Source: Paracoccus aestuarii (GTDB lineage Bacteria; Pseudomonadota; Alphaproteobacteria; Rhodobacterales; Rhodobacteraceae). Taken from it: 64,000 bases of DNA. A program made the position numbers and the translations under genes. Of this stretch, positions 48,216 through 58,589 are shown piece after piece; within the stretch, counting starts at the first letter, position 1; each line of letters starts with the position of its first letter. The stretch spans positions 1,011,501 through 1,075,500 of the forward strand of contig NZ_CP067169.1 of NCBI RefSeq assembly GCF_028553885.1, read 5' to 3'. The notes beneath the pieces were generated by a model. That model searched no databases, was not told the DNA's origin, and was given only the letters and a program-made list of their open reading frames with translations.

Positions 48216-49633
48216 ACGCAGCCACCAAACTGCCCGGCGAGCTGGGCCCCATCCATTTCGTGGGCATCGGCGGCATCGGCATGTCGGGCATCGCCGAGGT
48301 GCTGCTGACCTTGGGCTATCGCGTGCAGGGCAGCGATGCCAAGCGTTCCAAGATCACCGACCGGCTGGAGACCCTGGGCGCCACCGTCTTCGAAGGCCAG
48401 CGCGCCGAGAATATCGAGGGCGCGGGCGTCGTGGTCATCTCGACCGCGATCAAGAAGGGCAATCCGGAACTGGAGGAGGCGCGTCTGCGCGGCCTGCCCG
48501 TCGTGCGCCGCGCCGAGATGCTGGCCGAGCTGATGCGCATGAAATCCAACATCGCCATTGCCGGCACCCATGGCAAGACGACGACCACCACCATGGTCGC
48601 GACCCTGCTGGATGCGGGCGGGCTGGACCCGACGGTGATCAATGGCGGCGTGATCCACGCCTATGGGTCCAACGCGCGGGCGGGTGCGGGCGAATGGATG
48701 GTGGTCGAGGCCGACGAGAGCGACGGCAGCTTCAACCGCCTGCCCGCCGACATCGCCATCGTGACGAATATCGACCCCGAGCATATGGAACATTGGGGCA
48801 GCTTCGACGCGCTGCGCCAAGGGTTCTACAATTTCGCCTCGGGGATCCCCTTCTACGGGCTGGCGGTCTGCTGCACCGACCACCCCGAGGTGCAGGCCCT
48901 GGTCGGTCGCCTGACCGACCGCCGCGTGGTGACCTTCGGCTTCAACGCCCAGGCCGATGTGCGCGCGATCAACCTGCGCTATGACCGCGGCATCGCGCAT
49001 TTCGACATCGCCCTGCAGGGCGAGGGCCGCGATGGCGACATCCCCGTGATCGAGGGCTGCACCCTGCCCATGCCGGGCGATCACAACGTTTCGAACGCGC
49101 TGTCGGCGGTGGCGGTCGCGCGCCATCTGGGCATCAAGCGCGCCGAGATCCGCGAGGCCTTGGCCAAGTTCGCCGGCGTCGGCCGCCGCTTCACCCGCGT
49201 GGGCGAGGTGGGGGGCGTCACCATCATCGACGATTACGGCCACCACCCGGTGGAAATCGCCGCCGTTCTCAAGGCCGCGCGCCAGGCGGGGCAGGGGCGC
49301 GTCATCGCGGTCCATCAGCCGCATCGCTATTCGCGCCTGTCCTCGCTGTTCGAGGATTTCTGCACCTGCTTCAACGAGGCCGATGTGGTCGCCATCGCCG
49401 ATGTCTATGGCGCGGGCGAGGAGCCCATTCCGGGTGCGTCGCGCGACGATCTGGTGGCGGGGCTGATCGCCCATGGCCACCGCCATGCCCGCGCGATCCT
49501 GTCCGAGGATGACCTGGAACGGCTGGTCCGCGAACAGGCCCGGCCCGGCGACATGGTGGTCTGCCTGGGGGCGGGGACGATCTCGGCCTGGGCGAATGCG
49601 CTGCCGATGCGCCTGCAGGGCCGCGCCGCATGA
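48212..49633 (+). CDS. murC: UDP-N-acetylmuramate--L-alanine ligase MurC
   Basis: The first amino acid ligase of the peptidoglycan stem peptide. It has 473 residues with a UDP-binding Rossmann domain ([19 protein letters not shown]), the ATP site [28 protein letters not shown] and [13 protein letters not shown]. The C-terminal domain has [16 protein letters not shown] and [11 protein letters not shown]. The stop overlaps a small DUF2484 gene (ATGA). Confidence 0.98.
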   Translation: MNAATKLPGELGPIHFVGIGGIGMSGIAEVLLTLGYRVQGSDAKRSKITDRLETLGATVFEGQRAENIEGAGVVVISTAIKKGNPELEEARLRGLPVVRRAEMLAELMRMKSNIAIAGTHGKTTTTTMVATLLDAGGLDPTVINGGVIHAYGSNARAGAGEWMVVEADESDGSFNRLPADIAIVTNIDPEHMEHWGSFDALRQGFYNFASGIPFYGLAVCCTDHPEVQALVGRLTDRRVVTFGFNAQADVRAINLRYDRGIAHFDIALQGEGRDGDIPVIEGCTLPMPGDHNVSNALSAVAVARHLGIKRAEIREALAKFAGVGRRFTRVGEVGGVTIIDDYGHHPVEIAAVLKAARQAGQGRVIAVHQPHRYSRLSSLFEDFCTCFNEADVVAIADVYGAGEEPIPGASRDDLVAGLIAHGHRHARAILSEDDLERLVREQARPGDMVVCLGAGTISAWANALPMRLQGRAA

Positions 49634-49896
49634 CCCAGGCCGCCCAATGGGCGCTGTCGCCGGCCTTGCCGCTGGTGGCGGCGGTCCTGTGGGTGGCGAT
49701 GGCCTGGCCGCTGCCGCGCCTGCCGGGCCGGATGCGGCGCCGCCTTGGCTGGGGGCTGGCCTTGGCGGGCGTGCCGGTCCTGGGGCTGCTGACGCTGAAC
49801 TGGGGCCCGGGCCTCGGGGTGGCGGGGCTGGGCATCGGGCTGGCGCTGCTGGTCTGGCGCCAGGGGGTGCGGCCGGTGACGGGCGGGCCGTCATGA
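49630..49896 (+). CDS. DUF2484 small membrane protein
   Basis: An 88-residue protein with three hydrophobic segments: [39 protein letters not shown] and [16 protein letters not shown]. It resembles the DUF2484 family, which I recall between murC and murB in Rhodobacterales. It overlaps murC and the next small gene by ATGA. Function unknown; the location suggests a role in cell-wall synthesis or division. Confidence 0.75.
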   Translation: MTQAAQWALSPALPLVAAVLWVAMAWPLPRLPGRMRRRLGWGLALAGVPVLGLLTLNWGPGLGVAGLGIGLALLVWRQGVRPVTGGPS

Positions 49897-50240
49897 ACCC
49901 CTGGCTGATCGCCGCGGCCTGCCTGGCGGGGGCGGGGTTCCTGTCCTGGGGCACGGCGCGGCTTGGGCTGCGCTGGCCCTTGGTGATCCTGGCCGGGCTG
50001 CTGGCGGCCATATCGGGTCAGCTGTTCCTGGCGGCGCGCGGGCAGGGGGGCTTTCACGATCTGGCCGCCGCCATCGCCCAGGTCTTCACGGTGCTGCCCG
50101 CCCTGGCGGGCATTGGGCTGGGCCTGGGGGTGGCGCGGCTGCGTGGCCACAGGCTGGCTTGGCGCAGCCTGCCCGGCGCGGTGATCCTGGCGGGGCTGGC
50201 CGCCGCCGCGGCGGCGGCTGCGGGGACGCTGCTGCTGTGA
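49893..50240 (+). CDS. Small hypothetical membrane protein
   Basis: A 115-residue protein with about four hydrophobic stretches ([78 protein letters not shown]). It starts at an ATG overlapping the DUF2484 stop, 68 bp before murB. I recognise no family. Two consecutive small membrane proteins in this slot suggest an accessory module. Confidence 0.65.
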   Translation: MNPWLIAAACLAGAGFLSWGTARLGLRWPLVILAGLLAAISGQLFLAARGQGGFHDLAAAIAQVFTVLPALAGIGLGLGVARLRGHRLAWRSLPGAVILAGLAAAAAAAAGTLLL

Positions 50241-50308
50241 TCCCCCCATCCCCCGCGCGGGGGCATGCGGTTGACGGTCCGCCCGCCGCTGGCTACCACC
50301 GGGGCATC

Positions 50309-51244
50309 ATGAGCATTGACCTTCCCACCCCCCGCGGCGCCCTGATCCCCGATCGACCCTTGGACGGCCTGACCTGGCTGCGCGTCGGAGGCCCCGCCGA
50401 CTGGCTGTTCCAACCCGCGGACGAGGATGACCTGGCCGATTTCCTGGCCGCGCTGGACCCCGCCATGCCGGTCTTTCCCATGGGCGTGGGCAGCAACCTG
50501 ATCGTGCGCGACGGCGGCATCCGGGGCGTGGTCATCCGGCTCGGCCGGGCCTTCAACAGCGTCGAGATCGAGGGTGGCGTGGTCACCGTCGGCGCCGCCT
50601 GCCTGGATGCGCAGGTCGCCCGCCGCGCGGCGGAGGCGGGGCTGGACCTGACCTTCCTGCGCACCATCCCGGGCAGCATCGGCGGCGCGGTGCGGATGAA
50701 TGCGGGCTGCTACGGCAGCTATCTGGCCGATCACCTGATCGACGCGCAGGCGGTCACGCGCGACGGCCGCCGCGTCACGCTGACGCCCGACGACCTGCGC
50801 TTTGGCTATCGCCAGTCGCATCTGCCCGAGGGCTGGGTGCTGACCGGCGCGCGGCTGCGCGCGGCGCCGGGCGATCCGGACGCGCTGCATGCGCGCATGG
50901 CCGATCAGCTGGCGCGGCGCGATGCCAGCCAGCCCACCCAGGACCGCAGCGCCGGATCGACCTTCCGCAACCCCGCCGGGTACAGCTCGACCGGGCGGGC
51001 CGACGATGTCCACGACCTGAAGGCCTGGGCGCTGATCGACCGGGCGGGCCTGCGCGGGCACAGCTGGGGCGGCGCGCAGATGTCGGAAAAGCACCCCAAT
51101 TTCCTGGTCAATACCGGCGGCGCCACCGCGCATGAGCTGGAGACCCTGGGCGAGCTGGTCCGCCGCCGCGTCCTGGAGGAGACCGGCCACGACCTGCAAT
51201 GGGAGGTCATCCGCATCGGCGATCCGGCGCCGGACGCCGCCTGA
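50309..51244 (+). CDS. murB: UDP-N-acetylenolpyruvoylglucosamine reductase MurB
   Basis: The flavoenzyme that forms UDP-MurNAc. At 311 residues it is a type with FAD-binding motifs [13 protein letters not shown] and [20 protein letters not shown], then [17 protein letters not shown]. The catalytic serine is in [12 protein letters not shown], and [12 protein letters not shown] and [10 protein letters not shown] follow. ATG 50309. It is followed by ddl after about 140 bp. Confidence 0.97.
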   Translation: MSIDLPTPRGALIPDRPLDGLTWLRVGGPADWLFQPADEDDLADFLAALDPAMPVFPMGVGSNLIVRDGGIRGVVIRLGRAFNSVEIEGGVVTVGAACLDAQVARRAAEAGLDLTFLRTIPGSIGGAVRMNAGCYGSYLADHLIDAQAVTRDGRRVTLTPDDLRFGYRQSHLPEGWVLTGARLRAAPGDPDALHARMADQLARRDASQPTQDRSAGSTFRNPAGYSSTGRADDVHDLKAWALIDRAGLRGHSWGGAQMSEKHPNFLVNTGGATAHELETLGELVRRRVLEETGHDLQWEVIRIGDPAPDAA

Positions 51245-51385
51245 TCGCGCAACATTCTGCGCCGCCTGCCGAATTTCGGCTTTTGCGGTTCGCGCTTTGC
51301 TTGTATCCTGCCCTGAACCGACGCCGCCACCAAGGACGGCGCGGCATGGCAAAGCCCCGGATCAACCGGGCGAAAGGCGAACAAC

Positions 51386-52321
51386 GTGGCGGGCAGGTCG
51401 AGCAGGACAGCCCACTCGGTCGCCGTCCTGATGGGCGGACCCTCGGCGGAACGCGAGGTGTCCCTGTCATCGGGGCGGGAATGCGCGGATGCGCTGCGGG
51501 TGGCGGGATATGACGTGACCGAGATCGATCTCGGGACCGGGCGGGGGGACGAAATCGTCCGCCGCCTGAGCGATGCGCGCCCCGATGTCGTCTTCAACGC
51601 CCTGCATGGCCGATGGGGCGAGGATGGCTGCGTCCAGGGCCTGCTGGAATGGATGGGCCTGCCCTATACCCATTCGGGCGTGCTGGCATCGGCCCTGGCC
51701 ATGGACAAGACCCGCGCCAAGGAGGCATTCCGCGCCGCGGGCCTGCCGGTCGTGGAAAGCGTCATCGCCGATGCGGACGAGGTCCGCCGCCGCCACGTCA
51801 TTCCGCCCCCCTATGTCGTCAAGCCCAATGACGAGGGATCCTCCGTCGGGGTCTATATCGTGCATGACGGCGCGAACCAGCCCCCCGCGCTCGGCCCCGA
51901 GATGCCCGCCCGGGTGATGGTCGAGACCTATGCGCCGGGGCGCGAGCTGACGACCACGGTGATGGGCGACCGCGCGCTGGACGTGACCGAGATCCTGACC
52001 GATGGCTGGTACGACTATGCCGCGAAATACACGGTCGGCGGGTCGCGCCACGTCATCCCCGCCGCCATCCCCGACGAGATCCGCCAAGCCTGCCTGGACA
52101 TGGCCTGCCGCGCGCATCGGGCGCTTGGCTGCGCGGGGTTGTCGCGGACCGATTTCCGGTGGGACGAGGCGCGCGGCATCGCCGGGCTGGTCATCCTGGA
52201 GGTGAACACCCAGCCCGGCATGACGCCCACCAGCCTGGCCCCCGAACAGGCCGCCCATGCGGGCATCGATTTCCCGGCGCTGATGCGCTGGATGGTGGAG
52301 GACGCGCTGTGCCGGTCGTGA
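51386..52321 (+). CDS. ddl: D-alanine--D-alanine ligase
   Basis: An ATP-grasp ligase making D-Ala-D-Ala for peptidoglycan. It has 311 residues: [70 protein letters not shown], and the C-terminal metal-binding [19 protein letters not shown]. The GTG start at 51386 has AAAGGCG upstream. The stop overlaps the ftsQ start region. Confidence 0.97.
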   Translation: MAGRSSRTAHSVAVLMGGPSAEREVSLSSGRECADALRVAGYDVTEIDLGTGRGDEIVRRLSDARPDVVFNALHGRWGEDGCVQGLLEWMGLPYTHSGVLASALAMDKTRAKEAFRAAGLPVVESVIADADEVRRRHVIPPPYVVKPNDEGSSVGVYIVHDGANQPPALGPEMPARVMVETYAPGRELTTTVMGDRALDVTEILTDGWYDYAAKYTVGGSRHVIPAAIPDEIRQACLDMACRAHRALGCAGLSRTDFRWDEARGIAGLVILEVNTQPGMTPTSLAPEQAAHAGIDFPALMRWMVEDALCRS

Positions 52322-53253
52322 TCGATCACCGCCCCGGAAAACAGATCACCCCGCCCCCCGCGCGGCAGCGGCGCGACCCCGCGCCCTCGCGCCTGAAATA
52401 CCGGTTGGAGCGGATGTGGCTGACGCCGCTCTATCGCCGGGTGCTGCGGGTGGGGGTGCCTGCCTTCGTGCTGGCCATGGTGGCGGGGCTGTGGCTGGCC
52501 GACGAGGATCGCCGCGCCGCCCTGACCCAGAACGTCACCGAGGTCGTCACCAAGGTCCAGAGCCGCGACGAATTCCAGGTCCGCGTCATGACGATCGAGG
52601 GTGCCAGCCCGGTCGTCGACCGGGCGCTGCGCGCGATGCTGCCGGTGGACCTGCCGGCCTCCAGCTTCGACATCGACCTGGCGGCCTTGCGCCTGCAGGT
52701 GATGCAGCTGGATGCGGTGGACACGATCGACCTGCGCATCAAGCCGGGCGGCATCCTGTCGGCGGTGGTGGTGGAACGCGTGCCCGCGATCCTGTGGCGC
52801 CATGCGCGCGGCATCGACATGCTGGATGCGGGCGGCCATCGCGTCGCCTCCGTCACCTCGCGCGAGGTGCGGCCCGAACTGCCGCTGATCTCGGGCGAGG
52901 GGGCGGATCTGGTCACCGAGGAGGCGCTGGCGCTGTTCGACGCGGCCGGTCCCATCCTGCCCCGCGTACGCGGGCTGGTGCGGCGGGGCGAACGGCGGTG
53001 GGACCTGGTGCTGGATCACGGCCAGCGGATCATGCTGCCCGAGACCGGCGCCGTGATCGCGCTGGAGGCCGCGATCGCGCTGGACCGGGCCGAGGACATG
53101 CTGGGCCGCGACATCGTCGCGGTCGATCTGCGCGACCCGTCGCGGCCGGTCCTGCGCCTGGGGATCGACGCGCGCAACACGATCCGCACGGCACGCGGCC
53201 TGCCGATGCTGGCGCCCGATGGCAGCGTGCTGCCCGAACAGACCGAAGGCTGA
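52309..53253 (+). CDS. ftsQ: Cell division protein FtsQ
   Basis: A bitopic divisome protein that links FtsBL to the early ring. It has about 314 residues: a basic cytoplasmic tail rich in Pro/Arg, one membrane helix ([20 protein letters not shown]), a POTRA domain ([21 protein letters not shown], with [22 protein letters not shown] later) and the beta domain. I chose GTG 52309 because GGAGGA lies 6 nt upstream; GTG 52318, which overlaps the ddl stop, is the alternative. Confidence 0.92.
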   Translation: MPVVIDHRPGKQITPPPARQRRDPAPSRLKYRLERMWLTPLYRRVLRVGVPAFVLAMVAGLWLADEDRRAALTQNVTEVVTKVQSRDEFQVRVMTIEGASPVVDRALRAMLPVDLPASSFDIDLAALRLQVMQLDAVDTIDLRIKPGGILSAVVVERVPAILWRHARGIDMLDAGGHRVASVTSREVRPELPLISGEGADLVTEEALALFDAAGPILPRVRGLVRRGERRWDLVLDHGQRIMLPETGAVIALEAAIALDRAEDMLGRDIVAVDLRDPSRPVLRLGIDARNTIRTARGLPMLAPDGSVLPEQTEG

Positions 53254-53278
53254 CGAAACACAAGGGAGGGAACGGCGA

Positions 53279-54613
53279 ATGGCAGACCTGTATCAGACGC
53301 AGCGCGCGATGCGGAACATCCGCCGTGCCGCCCTGCAGCGCGGCGTGATCGGCATCCTGGATATCGGCACGTCCAAGATCGCATGCCTGGTGCTGCGCTT
53401 CGACGGAACCGGCACGTTCCGGGAAACCGACGGGGTGGGGCCCATGGCGGGCCAGGCGAATTTCCGGGTGATCGGCGCCGCCTCGACCCGGTCGCGCGGC
53501 ATGCGCCGGGGCGAGATCGAGACCATGGCCGAGACCGAGCGCGCCATCCGCACCGTCGTCGCCGCCGCCCAGAAGGTCGCGGGCGTGCGCGTCGATCACG
53601 TCATCGCCTGCCTGTCGGGCGGCCAGCCGGCCTCCTATGGCCTGGCGGGGGAGATCGTGCTGGCCTCGGGCAAGGTGGGCGAACATGACGTGGCCTCGGT
53701 CCTGGCGGCCTGCGAGGTGCCCGATTTCGGCCGCGGCCGCGAGGTGCTGCACGCCCAGCCCGTGAATTTCGCCGTGGACAACCGCACCAGCCTGGCCGAT
53801 CCGCGCGACCATCTGGGCAACAAGCTGTTCTGCGACATGCATGTGCTGACCGTGGATGGCGACGTGATCGGCAATCTGGTGCAATGCATCCGCCGCTGCG
53901 ACCTGGAACTGGCGGGCATCGCATCGGCCCCCTATGCCTCGGCCCGCGCCTCTCTGGTCGAGGATGAACAGGAGCTGGGCGCGGCCTGCATCGATTTCGG
54001 GGGCGGCGGCACGGGCGTGTCGATCTTCGTCAAGAAGCACATGATCTTCTCCGATCATGTGCCCATCGGCGGCAACCTGATCACCCAGGACATCGCCCAG
54101 GGGCTGCGCGTGGGCCTGCCCATGGCCGAACGGCTGAAGACCCTGAACGGCGGGGTCGAGGCGACGGGCCGCGACGACCGCGACATGATCGACGTGGGCG
54201 GCGGCACCGGCGATTGGGACAGCGACCGCCGCCAGGTCAGCCGCGCCGATGTGATCGGCGTCATGCGCCCCCGCGTCGAGGAGATCCTGGAACATGTCCG
54301 CGAGGTGCTGGACGCGGCCGGCTTCGACTGCATGCCCAGCCAGCAGATCGTGCTGACCGGGGGCGGCAGCCAGATCCCCGGCCTCGACGGGCTGGCCGCG
54401 CGGATCCTGGGCCCCAATGTGCGCTGCGGGCGGCCGCTGCGCATCGACGGGCTGGCCCATCAGCTGACCGATCCTAGCTTTTCCAGCGCCGTCGGGCTGG
54501 CGCTGTTCGCGGCCCATCCCCAGGACGAATGGTGGGATTTCGAGATGCCGGCCGACAGCTATCCCGGGCGCAGCCTGCGCCGTGCCTACCGGTGGTTCAA
54601 ACACAACTGGTAA
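53279..54613 (+). CDS. ftsA: Cell division protein FtsA
   Basis: An actin-like protein that tethers FtsZ to the membrane. It has 444 residues, with a 20-residue N-terminal extension before the phosphate-1 loop GILDIGTSKIACLVLRFDG. The phosphate-2 loop is CIDFGGGGTGVSIF and the adenosine motif VLTGGGSQIPGL. The C-terminus RRAYRWFKHNW is the amphipathic membrane-targeting helix. ATG 53279 follows GGGAGGGAACGG. Confidence 0.97.
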   Translation: MADLYQTQRAMRNIRRAALQRGVIGILDIGTSKIACLVLRFDGTGTFRETDGVGPMAGQANFRVIGAASTRSRGMRRGEIETMAETERAIRTVVAAAQKVAGVRVDHVIACLSGGQPASYGLAGEIVLASGKVGEHDVASVLAACEVPDFGRGREVLHAQPVNFAVDNRTSLADPRDHLGNKLFCDMHVLTVDGDVIGNLVQCIRRCDLELAGIASAPYASARASLVEDEQELGAACIDFGGGGTGVSIFVKKHMIFSDHVPIGGNLITQDIAQGLRVGLPMAERLKTLNGGVEATGRDDRDMIDVGGGTGDWDSDRRQVSRADVIGVMRPRVEEILEHVREVLDAAGFDCMPSQQIVLTGGGSQIPGLDGLAARILGPNVRCGRPLRIDGLAHQLTDPSFSSAVGLALFAAHPQDEWWDFEMPADSYPGRSLRRAYRWFKHNW

Positions 54614-54636
54614 GCCCGTTTCCCGCGCGTAGTGGG

Positions 54637-54660
54637 GTGGTGGGGCTTTCCCCACCACAT
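54637..54660 (+). terminator. Hairpin after ftsA
   Basis: Perfect 9-bp stem GTGGTGGGG/CCCCACCAC with loop CTTT, followed by ATT. It is a possible partial terminator that uncouples ftsZ from upstream transcription. Confidence 0.6.
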
Positions 54661-54736
54661 TCTGCGCCCATGGCAAGATACCGCCGAAACACCCCCGTCA
54701 CCCAGCCAGATTTTGCGCGGAACCTGTGTTTTTCGG

Positions 54737-54765
54737 GTGACGCAAGCGGGCGTGATCGTTACGAT
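54737..54765 (+). promoter_or_regulatory. Candidate ftsZ promoter
   Basis: GTGACG (54737-54742) and TACGAT (54760-54765) with a 17-bp spacer, about 75 nt before the ftsZ ATG and downstream of the ftsA hairpin. Each hexamer matches four of six consensus bases. Confidence 0.35.
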
Positions 54766-54839
54766 AGGCAGGAATTGCGGGGGATTCGAGCGGGCCTACC
54801 GCGCCCGACAGCGAAGCAGCGAAAAAACAGGCGGAAACC

Positions 54840-56423
54840 ATGAACCTCAATCTGATGATGAACGACGAAGAAGAGCTGAAGCCGCGGATCACCGTCTTCG
54901 GTGTCGGTGGCGCGGGCGGCAACGCCGTCAACAACATGATTCAGAAGCAGCTTGACGGTGTCGAGTTCGTGGTCGCCAATACCGACGCCCAGGCCCTGCA
55001 GCAGAACCGGGCGACGGCGCGCATCCAGATGGGTCCCAAGGTCACCGAGGGCCTGGGCGCGGGCGCCAAGCCCACCATCGGCGCCAAGGCCGCCGAGGAG
55101 ACGATCGAGGATATCGTCGATCACCTGATGGGCGCGCATATGTGCTTCATCACCGCCGGCATGGGCGGCGGCACCGGCACGGGTGCGGCCCCGATCATCG
55201 CCCAGGCCGCGCGCGAGATGGGCATCCTGACCGTCGGCGTCGTGACCAAGCCCTTCCAGTTCGAGGGCACCAAGCGGATGCGTCAGGCCGAGGAGGGCGT
55301 CGAGGCGCTCCAGAAGGTCGTGGACACGCTGATCATCATCCCGAACCAGAACCTGTTCCGGCTGGCCAACGAAAAGACCACCTTCACCGAGGCCTTCGCG
55401 ATGGCCGACGACGTGCTCTATCAGGGCGTCAAGGGTGTGACCGACCTGATGGTGCGCCCGGGCCTGATCAACCTGGATTTCGCCGACGTCCGCGCGGTCA
55501 TGGACGAGATGGGCAAGGCCATGATGGGCACCGGCGAGGCCTCGGGCGAGAACCGCGCCCAGGAGGCCGCCGAGCGTGCCATCGCCAACCCGCTGCTGGA
55601 CGAGATCAGCCTGAACGGCGCGCGCGGCGTGCTGATCAACATCACCGGCGGCTATGACATGACCCTGTTCGAGCTGGACGAGGCCGCCAATGTCATCCGC
55701 GACAAGGTGGACAGCGACGCGAACATCATCGTCGGCTCGACGCTCGACCCGGACATGGACGGCGCGATCCGCGTGTCGGTCGTGGCGACCGGCATCGACG
55801 CCAATGCCGGCGTGGCCGAGGTCCCCGCGCCGCGCCGCACCATGGCCGCGCCCCTGACCCAGAACCCGCCCGTGGCCGCCGCCGCCGCCGAGGAGCCGCA
55901 GATCCCCGCCCGCCGCAGCCCCGCGCCCGAGACCGCGTCCCTGCGCCAGGACGCCGCGCGCGCCGAGGATGACATGCCTCAGCCCGCCTACCAGCCCAAG
56001 GAGGCCGGCCGCCAGACCGCCGTGCGGATCGAGGATGACGCATCCGCCTTCGTCGCGCCCCGCGCGCCGCAGGGCAGCCGCGCCGGTCAGCCCACCCCGG
56101 AGGTCATGGACCGCCTGCGCCGCGCCGTGGACAATCACGGCCGGGGCAACGCCCCCCAGCAGCCCCAGCCCCAGCAGAGCCCGGCGCAATCCACCGCCAG
56201 CCGCATGAGCGGCCTGGGCCGGATGCTGGAGCGGATGGCCGGCCATGGCGGCGACCAGTCCTCGGCCCAGAAGCCCGCGGCATCCTCGATCGCCGAGCGC
56301 GTCAGCGAGCGCGTGGCCGTGCGCGCCCGCCAGCAGGACACCGATTTCGACGATCTGGCCAGCCCGGAAAGCGGCAAGGACAATGTCGAGATCCCCGCCT
56401 TCCTGCGTCGTCAGGCGAACTGA
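54840..56423 (+). CDS. ftsZ: Cell division protein FtsZ
   Basis: The tubulin-like GTPase that forms the division ring. It has 527 residues. The GTPase domain has [18 protein letters not shown], the tubulin signature [12 protein letters not shown] and the T7-loop [11 protein letters not shown]. About 200 residues of disordered Ala/Pro/Gln linker follow from roughly residue 320. The C-terminal peptide [14 protein letters not shown] is the conserved site for FtsA and other partners. The long linker is typical of alphaproteobacteria. A terminator follows. Confidence 0.98.
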   Translation: MNLNLMMNDEEELKPRITVFGVGGAGGNAVNNMIQKQLDGVEFVVANTDAQALQQNRATARIQMGPKVTEGLGAGAKPTIGAKAAEETIEDIVDHLMGAHMCFITAGMGGGTGTGAAPIIAQAAREMGILTVGVVTKPFQFEGTKRMRQAEEGVEALQKVVDTLIIIPNQNLFRLANEKTTFTEAFAMADDVLYQGVKGVTDLMVRPGLINLDFADVRAVMDEMGKAMMGTGEASGENRAQEAAERAIANPLLDEISLNGARGVLINITGGYDMTLFELDEAANVIRDKVDSDANIIVGSTLDPDMDGAIRVSVVATGIDANAGVAEVPAPRRTMAAPLTQNPPVAAAAAEEPQIPARRSPAPETASLRQDAARAEDDMPQPAYQPKEAGRQTAVRIEDDASAFVAPRAPQGSRAGQPTPEVMDRLRRAVDNHGRGNAPQQPQPQQSPAQSTASRMSGLGRMLERMAGHGGDQSSAQKPAASSIAERVSERVAVRARQQDTDFDDLASPESGKDNVEIPAFLRRQAN

Positions 56424-56455
56424 CCGCTTCACGAAAGCGACAGTCCCGACCGATG

Positions 56456-56490
56456 AAAGGGCCGCCCCGCGCGGCCCTTTTTATTTTCTT
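56456..56490 (+). terminator. Rho-independent terminator of ftsZ
   Basis: 10-bp stem AAAGGGCCGC/GCGGCCCTTT followed by TTATTTTCTT. It separates ftsZ from lpxC. Confidence 0.93.
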
Positions 56491-56541
56491 TTCAGGGGCT
56501 TGGCGCCCCACACCCCCCGGTTGCAGCCCGGTCGGGCGCGA

Positions 56542-56570
56542 TTGTTTCACCCCGTTACAAAACGTTAATT
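56542..56570 (+). promoter_or_regulatory. Candidate lpxC promoter
   Basis: TTGTTT (56542-56547) and TTAATT (56565-56570) with a 17-bp spacer, in the only AT-rich patch between the ftsZ terminator and lpxC. A CCCGTT/AACGGG dyad (56551-56577) overlaps it, and a GAAGGGG/CCCCTTC hairpin (56609-56627) lies in the predicted 5' UTR. Confidence 0.4.
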
Positions 56571-56655
56571 GAACGGGTCGCGGCCCGGTCCTAGCTGGAA
56601 TGCAAGACGAAGGGGTTCGGCCCCTTCACGAACGGACTTGGAAGGCAGGCAGATC

Positions 56656-57591
56656 ATGCAGGCGACGCTGAACGACATGGTGACATTTTCGGGGGTTGGG
56701 CTGCATTCCGGCGCCGCCGCCGAACTGGTGATGCACCCTGCGCCGGCGGGCCATGGGATCGTGTTCCGCCGCATCGACCTGACCACCGCCGTGGACATCC
56801 CCGCCTTGTGGGACCGCGTGACGCCGTCGCGCCTCTGCACGCTGCTGGACAATGGCCGGGGCGTGACCCTGTCCACGGTCGAACATGTCATGGCCGCGCT
56901 GGCCGGGACCGGCATCCACAACGCGCTGGTCACCGTCGACGGCCCCGAGATCCCGATCCTGGACGGATCCTCGGCCCCCTTCGTGCAGGGCATCCTGGAG
57001 ACGGGCATCCGTATCCAGGCCGCCCCCCTGCGCGCCATCCGCGTCTTGCGCCCCGTCGAGGTGCGCGAGGGCGAGGCCTTCGCCCGCCTGACCCCGGCCG
57101 ACCATCTGGAGATCGATTTTCAGATCGATTTCACCGATGCCGCGATCGGGCATCAGGAAAAGGTCCTGGACATGGCCAATGGCGCCTTCCTGCGCGAACT
57201 GGCCGACAGCCGCACCTTCTGCCGCGCCTCGGATGTCGAGGCGATGCGCCGCAACGGGCTGGCCTTGGGCGGGACCTATCTGAACGCGGTCGTGGTGGAT
57301 GGCGGGCGCGTCCTGTCGCCGGGCGGCCTGCGTCACCGCGACGAGGCCGTGCGCCACAAGATGCTGGACGCCACCGGCGATCTGGCCTTGGCCGGGGCGC
57401 CGCTGCTGGCGCGCTATACCGGCCACCGGGCGGGGCATGCGATGACCAACCGGCTGCTGCGCGCGCTCTTTGCCGATCCGGCGGCCTGGGAATGGGTCGA
57501 CTGTTCCCCGGAGCTGGAGGGGCGCCTGCCCGGCGCGGGCGTGGCCGACTATGCCCGGCCCGTGCAGCCCGCGATCTTCGCGGCGGAATAG
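56656..57591 (+). CDS. lpxC: UDP-3-O-acyl-GlcNAc deacetylase LpxC
   Basis: The zinc deacetylase of the committed lipid A step. It has 311 residues: FSGVGLHSGAAAELVMHPA, the zinc ligand His77 in LSTVEHVMAALAG, DGPEIPILDGSSAPF, SRTFCRASDVEAMR, the HKxxDxxGD motif (His234, Asp238) in VRHKMLDATGDLALAG, and the catalytic histidine in GHRAGHAMTN. ATG 56656. Placement after ftsZ is the usual order; the terminator between them implies separate transcription. Confidence 0.97.
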   Translation: MQATLNDMVTFSGVGLHSGAAAELVMHPAPAGHGIVFRRIDLTTAVDIPALWDRVTPSRLCTLLDNGRGVTLSTVEHVMAALAGTGIHNALVTVDGPEIPILDGSSAPFVQGILETGIRIQAAPLRAIRVLRPVEVREGEAFARLTPADHLEIDFQIDFTDAAIGHQEKVLDMANGAFLRELADSRTFCRASDVEAMRRNGLALGGTYLNAVVVDGGRVLSPGGLRHRDEAVRHKMLDATGDLALAGAPLLARYTGHRAGHAMTNRLLRALFADPAAWEWVDCSPELEGRLPGAGVADYARPVQPAIFAAE

Positions 57592-57680
57592 GGGCGCGCC
57601 CCCTGCCGGCCGGACGGGCGGAAATCAGCGGATTGCCATTTTGCGCCCCCTGATGTTCTGTGCTAGAGGATGCCGGCACC

Positions 57681-57700
57681 GCCGACCCCCCGGGGTCGGC
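57681..57700. repeat. Perfect palindrome between lpxC and bamD
   Basis: GCCGACCCC-CC-GGGGTCGGC, 9-bp arms with a 2-nt centre, 31 nt before the bamD start. It could be an operator or an mRNA hairpin; there is no T run. Confidence 0.55.
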
Positions 57701-57730
57701 GCTACGGTTCAATCGCAAGGCAGGATGAAG

Positions 57731-58576
57731 ATGGCGGGCGCGAAAATCTCGGCTTCGGTGATGGCAGCCCTGGTCGCGGGTCTGGTGCTGACGGGCTGCG
57801 GCAACCGGGATGCGGCACAGCGTCAGAACCTGGAACGCTTCACGGCCGAAGAAATCTACAAGCGCGGCGAATTCGAGCTGGAGAATTCCCGCCGCCCCGC
57901 CGATGCCGTCATCTATTTCTCGGAGATCGAGCGGCTCTATCCCTATTCCGAATGGGCCCGCCGGGCGCTGATCATGCAGGCCTATGGCCATCACAAGGCC
58001 GGCAATTACGAGGAGGCCCGCGGCGCGGCGCAGCGTTTCCTCGACAATTTCCCCGGCGATGACGAGGCCGCCTATGCGCAATATCTGCTGGCCCTGTCCT
58101 ATTACGACCAGATCGACGATGTGGGCCGCGACCAGGGCCTGACCTTCCAGGCGCTGCAGGGCCTGCGCCGGGTGATCGAGGATTACCCCGACAGCGAATA
58201 TGCCCGCAGCTCGATCCTGAAATTCGATCTGGCCTTCGACCACCTGGCCGCCAAGGAGATGGAGATCGGGCGCTATTACCTGCGTCAGGGGCATTATGCC
58301 GCATCGGTCAACCGCTTCCGCGTCGTGGTCGAGGAATTTCAGACCACCACCCAGACCCCGGAGGCCCTGCTGCGCCTGGTCGAGGCCTATCTGGCCCTTG
58401 GCCTGCTGAACGAGGCCCAGACCGCGGGCGCCATCCTGGGGCACAATTTCCAGTCCTCGCCCTTCTATCAGGACGCCTTCCGCCAGCTGCGCGGGCGCGG
58501 GCTGCGGGCCGAGGCCCAGGGCGACAGCTGGCTGACCGCGCTCTATCGTCAGACGATCCAGGGCCAATGGCTCTGA
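57731..58576 (+). CDS. bamD: Outer membrane assembly lipoprotein BamD
   Basis: An essential lipoprotein of the BAM complex that inserts outer membrane beta-barrels. It has about 281 residues. The lipobox LVLTGC gives the lipidated cysteine near residue 24. TPR-like repeats follow: AEEIYKRGEFELENSRRPAD, YPYSEWARRALIMQAYGHHK, YDQIDDVGRDQGLTFQAL and EMEIGRYYLRQGHYAASVNR, which are classic BamD segments. ATG 57725, two codons earlier, is an alternative start. It precedes recN. Confidence 0.96.
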   Translation: MAGAKISASVMAALVAGLVLTGCGNRDAAQRQNLERFTAEEIYKRGEFELENSRRPADAVIYFSEIERLYPYSEWARRALIMQAYGHHKAGNYEEARGAAQRFLDNFPGDDEAAYAQYLLALSYYDQIDDVGRDQGLTFQALQGLRRVIEDYPDSEYARSSILKFDLAFDHLAAKEMEIGRYYLRQGHYAASVNRFRVVVEEFQTTTQTPEALLRLVEAYLALGLLNEAQTAGAILGHNFQSSPFYQDAFRQLRGRGLRAEAQGDSWLTALYRQTIQGQWL

Positions 58577-58589
58577 CCAGCGGGGCGGA

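Noticed and set aside
54614..54839. CtrA binding sites in front of ftsZ
   Set aside because: No TTAA-N7-TTAA pair is present.
50309..57591. Several proteins here being exactly 311 residues long (MurB, Ddl, LpxC, also the DUF1223 protein)
   Set aside because: Unrelated folds; the equal lengths are coincidence.
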